Source of the DNA: a virus
Length of the DNA: 41,591 bases
Reading direction: 5' to 3' (one strand)
IMG/VR virus record: IMGVR_UViG_3300035698_018551
Span: 1 to 41,591 of that record
Part shown: one piece after another, positions 38,364-41,591 of the stretch
How positions within the stretch are numbered: the stretch's first letter is position 1
Layout of the letters: each line of letters opens with the position of its first letter
Program-made: the position numbers and the translations under genes
Notes under the pieces: generated by a model
Told to the model about the DNA's origin: nothing
The model's input: only the letters and a program-made list of their open reading frames with translations
Databases searched by the model: none

Positions 38364-38567
38364 TCAGTTGAACCAACTGTATACAAAAAAGTAATAGGTT
38401 AAGAGAACGACAACCACATAAAATTTAACATCTGACAGCAGGCATTTAACTTTCTCAATATCCTGAACTACATGTCCCAAATAAACCGTTACCAAAACCA
38501 GAAAAAGAAATGCAATGTAGCATAACATCCAAATGAATACTTTATCCGTCGTCTTCCTCAAATTCAT
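38364..38567 (-). CDS. Small membrane protein, two hydrophobic segments
   Basis: 67 residues from the ATG at 38567. Hydrophobic helices at about 11-29 (FIWMLCYIAFLFLVLVTVY) and 48-63 (FYVVVVLLTYYFFVYSW). Layout is holin-like. It overlaps the end of the gene at 38542 by 26 nt and has no clear ribosome-binding site, so translational coupling is likely. Confidence 0.5.
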   Translation of the reverse strand: MNLRKTTDKVFIWMLCYIAFLFLVLVTVYLGHVVQDIEKVKCLLSDVKFYVVVVLLTYYFFVYSWFN

Positions 38568-38928
38568 CAATTGAACGATTTAGTATTTTCATTTCTGACA
38601 AAATACCTGATATAGTCAGGCTTAGATGATTAAATTTATGGTCAAGTTTTGATATATCCATTGAATAGTTATTCATATGGTATTCAATTCCAGAAAAGTG
38701 GGATACCGTTCTAATAGTACCTTTCAGAAGATTTTCATTTGAGTTTTCTAGATATCTTGAATGTTGCCATTTCCCTATTAGAAGACCAATCGCAAAAGAT
38801 CCTATGATATTATTATATTGGGGATAAAAATTCATAACAATAGGCATAGATATAATTACAACTACACTGGCTAAAATAGGCCAAAAGTTTTTCATTTTTT
38901 TAAATTCTAGATCTTCCCTATATTCCAT
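38542..38928 (-). CDS. Membrane protein with helical C-terminal domain
   Basis: 128 residues. Two membrane segments (about 15-33, WPILASVVVIISMPIVMNF, and 40-52, IIGSFAIGLLIGKW) precede a cytoplasmic helical region (LDHKFNHLSLTISGILSEMK) and acidic tail. AGGATAATATC precedes the ATG. Together with the overlapping 38364 gene it might form a holin/antiholin or an exclusion pair, but this is only suggested by size and membrane topology. Confidence 0.55.
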   Translation of the reverse strand: MEYREDLEFKKMKNFWPILASVVVIISMPIVMNFYPQYNNIIGSFAIGLLIGKWQHSRYLENSNENLLKGTIRTVSHFSGIEYHMNNYSMDISKLDHKFNHLSLTISGILSEMKILNRSIDEFEEDDG

Positions 38929-38998
38929 GATATTATCCTAAGTTGGTTATAGCCTTATGATAATTCATTATGTATTTTATAGGGTAGTTGTATTTATT

Positions 38999-39478
38999 TT
39001 ATGAGAGTTTTGGATTGTCAGGAACAAGAGTATCATCCTGATTTACTGGGGATTTGGTTTTATTAAACACAAATTCAATAGCAGCGCGAGCGATATCCTG
39101 AGCTACAGAGGAGTTATCATTTTGAGAGTAGCCGCGATCTTTCATACGAGTTTTAGCGAGGAAGATTTGCAGGGTGGTATCTTGCCCTTTAATGGCTCTA
39201 CTCCACATGTTATCCTCTAAATAATCTTTAGCACGTTCACGAGCATCTTCTAGTCGTTGTGCTAGGTCTGCATCGTTTTTGATACGTCTATGAATAGCAT
39301 AGCGAGTACATCCTAAAGTAGCAGCAATATGAGAGACGGTGCCATGAGTTTTTTCGATAAGGTCTACAATACTTTCACGCGGAATAGGGACACCTGGGTG
39401 AGGATTTGTAGCAATTTCACCCGTTTGAAGTAATAATTTCTTAGTATTTTTCTTAGTAGTTGTAGTAGATTTTTTCAA
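38999..39478 (-). CDS. Terminase small subunit-like DNA-binding protein
   Basis: 159 residues. IEKTHGTVSHIAATLGCTRYAIHRRI (about 41-67) is a helix-turn-helix. EDARERAKDYLEDNMWSRAIKGQDTTLQIFLAKTRMKDRGYS (about 77-118) is the characteristic continuation of TerS-like phage proteins. TerS recognises the packaging site and loads TerL. Here it is 12 kb from terL, unusual but workable. TTG at 39478 is the start; the gene has a promoter at 39595-39567 and an 80-nt structured leader. Confidence 0.7.
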   Translation of the reverse strand: MKKSTTTTKKNTKKLLLQTGEIATNPHPGVPIPRESIVDLIEKTHGTVSHIAATLGCTRYAIHRRIKNDADLAQRLEDARERAKDYLEDNMWSRAIKGQDTTLQIFLAKTRMKDRGYSQNDNSSVAQDIARAAIEFVFNKTKSPVNQDDTLVPDNPKLS

Positions 39479-39566
39479 TAGAAATTGTCCGCTCTAAGCC
39501 ACGGATCTTGGCTGTTGTTATGCGTGGGGAAAAGGGGACCTTCCCCCTCAGCAATTATAACATCAA
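39479..39566 (-). other. Structured leader of the TerS-like gene
   Basis: On the minus strand the leader can form GGGGAA / TTCCCC (39546-39541 with 39531-39526) and AGCCA / TGGCT around a 7-nt loop, just before the GAGCGGAC ribosome-binding site. No T-tract follows, so these are not terminators. They may control translation or form a packaging-site structure. Confidence 0.4.
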
Positions 39567-39648
39567 TCTATAGAGGGGCTAAAAAACCTTGTCAAGACAT
39601 TTCTTTAATTTATTTTATTTTGACACAAAAGATCTAATCTGTTAAGAT
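39567..39648. promoter_or_regulatory. Divergent promoters, TerS-like gene and recombinase operon
   Basis: Minus strand: TTGACA (39595-39590), 17 bp, TATAGA (39572-39567). Plus strand: TTGACA (39620-39625), 17 bp, TAAGAT (39643-39648), start near 39655. Both -35 boxes are consensus and lie 24 bp apart, so a single bound regulator could affect both directions. Confidence 0.7.
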
Positions 39649-39688
39649 GAGATATCGAAACAAGAACAACACATAAAAGAGGCATGAA

Positions 39689-39928
39689 ATGACTAAAGAG
39701 GAATACGAAAAATGCGGAAAAAGAGCGTACAGCGATCTAACAGATCTATTAAAAAAGTATGAGACTGAAGAGGAATTTCCTTTTGCTATTGCCGAGGCAT
39801 TTATACAAAAAGCTTTCTGCGTTACTTTTTGCGTACATGAAGGAGAAAATGATGATGCCATGGTATTTATCTTAGATCTGTTAAGAAGTTCTTTGATAGA
39901 GCATCACCCAAAAAAGCTTATAAAATAA
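39689..39928 (+). CDS. Hypothetical acidic helical protein, first of the recombinase operon
   Basis: 79 residues (KEEYEKCGKRAYSDLTDLLKKYETEEE...). The sequence is helical and includes HEGENDDAMVFILDLLRSSL. AGAGG precedes the ATG. Composition resembles several 80-140-residue proteins of the same operon; none is recognised. Confidence 0.65.
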   Translation: MTKEEYEKCGKRAYSDLTDLLKKYETEEEFPFAIAEAFIQKAFCVTFCVHEGENDDAMVFILDLLRSSLIEHHPKKLIK

Positions 39929-39943
39929 ACAAGGAGGCACAAA

Positions 39944-40078
39944 ATGGATTGGTGGCAAGTGATAATAGTGTGGGGAGTAGCAATGTATGCACTGCACCAA
40001 ATTGAGAAAATAAAAGAAAATCAAAGACTTCTTAAGAAGATATTATCAATCTTGAGACAACCAGGAGTTATAAAATGA
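39944..40078 (+). CDS. 44-residue membrane-anchored peptide
   Basis: Strong AAGGAGG ribosome-binding site before the ATG. One N-terminal hydrophobic helix (WWQVIIVWGVAMYALHQI) leads to a basic coiled coil (KIKENQRLLKKILSILR). The stop overlaps the next start (ATGA). Resembles small spanin- or exclusion-type membrane peptides by layout. Confidence 0.6.
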   Translation: MDWWQVIIVWGVAMYALHQIEKIKENQRLLKKILSILRQPGVIK

Positions 40079-40497
40079 CTGATAAAAAAGAGGACAAATG
40101 TGCTGATTCAGTAAGATTCGTATCCAAAGAATTAACTGAGGAGGCAATTAAACTACTTTCAAAAGTATTTGAAATGAACGGATCAACCTATCCTATTTCC
40201 AAGGAAGGAATGATGCATGCAATGTGTGCTATAAATACAATTTATATTCAAGTTATGTTTGGTTCAATGAAAAAACAATTATCAATAATGTCTTACCAGG
40301 ATTTTCGTGATCAATTTCTTTCAGAATTATTTAGTATGATAGACGTTAATGGAAAAATAACGTTTAACTTTATAATTAAAGGAGATTTCGAAGAAATTAA
40401 GGTTAAAGCTAACGAGGAAAAGTCGATAAACCCACAAGACGGAGACGAGATTGACGAATATGTTGCTCAATTAATGAAAGAATGGGGCAAGTCATGA
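40075..40497 (+). CDS. Hypothetical protein of the recombinase operon
   Basis: 140 residues. Helical N-terminal two thirds (TEEAIKLLSKVFEMNGS, YQDFRDQFLSELFSMID), then a beta segment (GKITFNFIIKGDFEEIKV) and an acidic C-terminus. No family was recognised. Coupled by ATGA overlap to the preceding gene and by an overlapping start to the next. Confidence 0.65.
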   Translation: MTDKKEDKCADSVRFVSKELTEEAIKLLSKVFEMNGSTYPISKEGMMHAMCAINTIYIQVMFGSMKKQLSIMSYQDFRDQFLSELFSMIDVNGKITFNFIIKGDFEEIKVKANEEKSINPQDGDEIDEYVAQLMKEWGKS

Positions 40498-40736
40498 AAT
40501 TATCAATTAAACACGTTAAGAGAAACCAATACCACCTGTTTGCTCCTAAAGACGAGTTCTCAGAGCTATTATTATTTGCCTGCAACCCAATAAGGGCAGC
40601 CAAGCATTTCACACTATCTCAGGTGAGTGCATTTAAGATGACGGGCATGGAGGTAGAGATATTTGACATGCCAGAAGATGTAGAAGATTTTGTAATAACA
40701 ACTTTGGGAGACATAGATGAGATACACTACGCTTAA
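40494..40736 (+). CDS. Hypothetical 80-residue protein
   Basis: Start taken at the ATG at 40494, which overlaps the previous stop (ATGA); an upstream in-frame ATG at 40482 is less likely. Contains KLSIKHVKRNQYHLFAPKDEF and an acidic EIFDMPEDVEDF stretch; likely small alpha/beta. Function is unknown. Confidence 0.6.
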   Translation: MKLSIKHVKRNQYHLFAPKDEFSELLLFACNPIRAAKHFTLSQVSAFKMTGMEVEIFDMPEDVEDFVITTLGDIDEIHYA

Positions 40737-41037
40737 GGAAATAAAAACTCTTGAAAACTATGCAGGAGTTCTCGTAGAGTCGATACTGACATTAAAAGTA
40801 TTAAGCGATTTGCAAATAAAAGCTGTTAACGAGGGTCTTTTACCTGAAAACGATCAGGTTGCGTGCCACCTCATTTGTTCTAACCTGAAGCAAACTTGGA
40901 GTTCATTTCAACAACAGATAAAAAACCTAGAGAACATGCTCCCCGATTTTGATCCAGAAGAGATGGGGGTGAAAATATTAGAAGATTACGAAAAGGAGGA
41001 AGAAAATGACAACATTGATGATAACCCACAAGAATAA
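40717..41037 (+). CDS. Hypothetical helical protein directly before the recombinase
   Basis: 106 residues, all-helical (LKEIKTLENYAGVLVESILTLKVL; LICSNLKQTWSSFQQQIKNLENML), with a strongly acidic C-terminus. It overlaps both neighbours (20 nt before, 32 nt with the recombinase). Position is that of an excisionase or directionality factor, but it is acidic and lacks a winged-helix signature, so that role is unsupported. Confidence 0.6.
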   Translation: MRYTTLKEIKTLENYAGVLVESILTLKVLSDLQIKAVNEGLLPENDQVACHLICSNLKQTWSSFQQQIKNLENMLPDFDPEEMGVKILEDYEKEEENDNIDDNPQE

Positions 41038-41591
41038 TATTGCAAAACAGGCTGGTAGATATGCTAGCCTAGTTATTAAGAACATTAATAACTCACACTC
41101 TCCAACGTCCATAAAGGCATATAAAAACGCATGGAAGATGTTTAAGAAATGGTGCCATTTAAACCTAACTCGTGAAGAGATGGACGAGTCTCCCGAGTTT
41201 TTAGTTGCACAATTTTTATCAGACAGAGCGGACAAGAAAGGTCTAAAGTATTCTTCAATAAACGCATACTTATGCGGTATATCATACTACTATAAAAAGG
41301 AAGTTGGTTACAATTTCAATAACAGAGATAATTTTCTAAGATCATGCATGTCAGGAATACGAAGAGATCTTGGATCAAGAACAGTTCAAAAGGCCCCGAT
41401 ATTACAGTCAGAGCTAAGCGGTTTAGTCGGGTCTATGGACAATTCACTCGCAGGACTGAGGGACAAGGCCATCTTTTTGATGTGGTTTTACGGAGCATTC
41501 AGACGAAGCGAGGTGGCGGCTTTAAAAGTCGAGAATATTGAGTACTCGATCCAGGGGATTTCTGTCCTCATTGAAACATCTAAATCAGACC
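41006..41591 (+). CDS. int: Tyrosine recombinase, N-terminal and first catalytic part; continues at 1-525
   Basis: The ATG at 41006 follows AGGAGG by 6 nt. Residues 1-120 form the SAM-like core-binding domain (SHSPTSIKAYKNAWKMFKKW; FLSDRADKKGLKYSSINAYLC; MSGIRRDLG). The catalytic domain then opens (APILQSELSGLVGSM) with Arg166 in the repeated end segment. From 41465 the sequence duplicates positions 1-127; the protein should be read 41006-41464 then 1-525 (327 residues). Last gene of the operon from 39689. Confidence 0.95.
   Translation, partial: MTTLMITHKNNIAKQAGRYASLVIKNINNSHSPTSIKAYKNAWKMFKKWCHLNLTREEMDESPEFLVAQFLSDRADKKGLKYSSINAYLCGISYYYKKEVGYNFNNRDNFLRSCMSGIRRDLGSRTVQKAPILQSELSGLVGSMDNSLAGLRDKAIFLMWFYGAFRRSEVAALKVENIEYSIQGISVLIETSKSD
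41465..41591. repeat. 127-bp exact terminal repeat of positions 1-127
   Basis: Identical to the first 127 bases and inside one continuous gene, so it marks circular closure of the assembly rather than a biological repeat. 127 is a common maximal assembler k-mer. Confidence 0.97.

Noticed and set aside
41465-41591. 127-bp direct terminal repeat as a T7-like packaging repeat
   Set aside because: It lies inside the recombinase coding sequence, both copies are exact, and the length equals a common assembler k-mer. It is circular-closure overlap.
1-41591. CRISPR arrays, transposases and insertion sequences
   Set aside because: No regularly spaced direct repeats and no transposase motifs were seen on either strand.

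Overview
The window is one complete, circularised genome of a tailed, podovirus-like phage. The last 127 bases (41465-41591) repeat the first 127 exactly, and one gene, a tyrosine recombinase, reads straight through that join. The unique genome is therefore 41,464 bp, either circular or terminally redundant and circularly permuted. A lipoprotein signal peptide with a lipobox points to a Gram-negative host. The host itself cannot be named from the sequence. Base composition is AT-rich throughout.

Layout. (1) Recombination and replication, 41.0-5.7 kb across the join: the tyrosine recombinase, a RusA-like Holliday junction nuclease, a small SpoVG-like protein, and an initiator-like winged-helix protein. 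Across a divergent promoter lies a PD-(D/E)XK exonuclease plus RecT annealase pair. No polymerase, helicase or primase was recognised, so replication probably relies on host enzymes. (2) Virion block, 5.7-26.8 kb, all on the minus strand. Read from the terminase end it holds TerL, a P22-like portal, scaffold, an N4-gp56-type major capsid protein, head-tail adaptor, large virion proteins with FCCH-like repeats, two ejection-type proteins, and a set of beta-helix and other fibre or receptor-binding proteins. Three of the latter are tandem paralogues. A lipoprotein gene closes the block. (3) Accessory region, 26.8-34 kb, mostly minus strand: tRNA-Asp, an RtcB RNA ligase, two covalent-nucleotidyl RNA ligases, a PnuC-like membrane protein, an alanyl-tRNA-synthetase-like fragment, DUF551-like proteins and small zinc-binding proteins. 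A 115-nt three-way-junction RNA lies immediately upstream of its first gene. (4) Small-gene region, 34-38.4 kb, mostly plus strand: diverged repeats, several genes without Shine-Dalgarno whose ATG sits 6-9 nt after a -10 box, a DUF2958 operon behind a perfect sigma70 promoter, and an XRE repressor. (5) 38.4-41 kb: small membrane proteins, a TerS-like protein, and a plus-strand operon running from a strong promoter into the recombinase.

How it fits together. The recombinase and XRE regulator suggest a temperate phage or phage-plasmid. The most striking parts are the RNA-repair island (three ligases with two different end chemistries plus a tRNA) under a candidate structured leader RNA, and a second small-RNA candidate at 1.42-1.53 kb with C-rich loops. 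No endolysin was recognised. All functional calls come from reading motifs by eye, without database searches.
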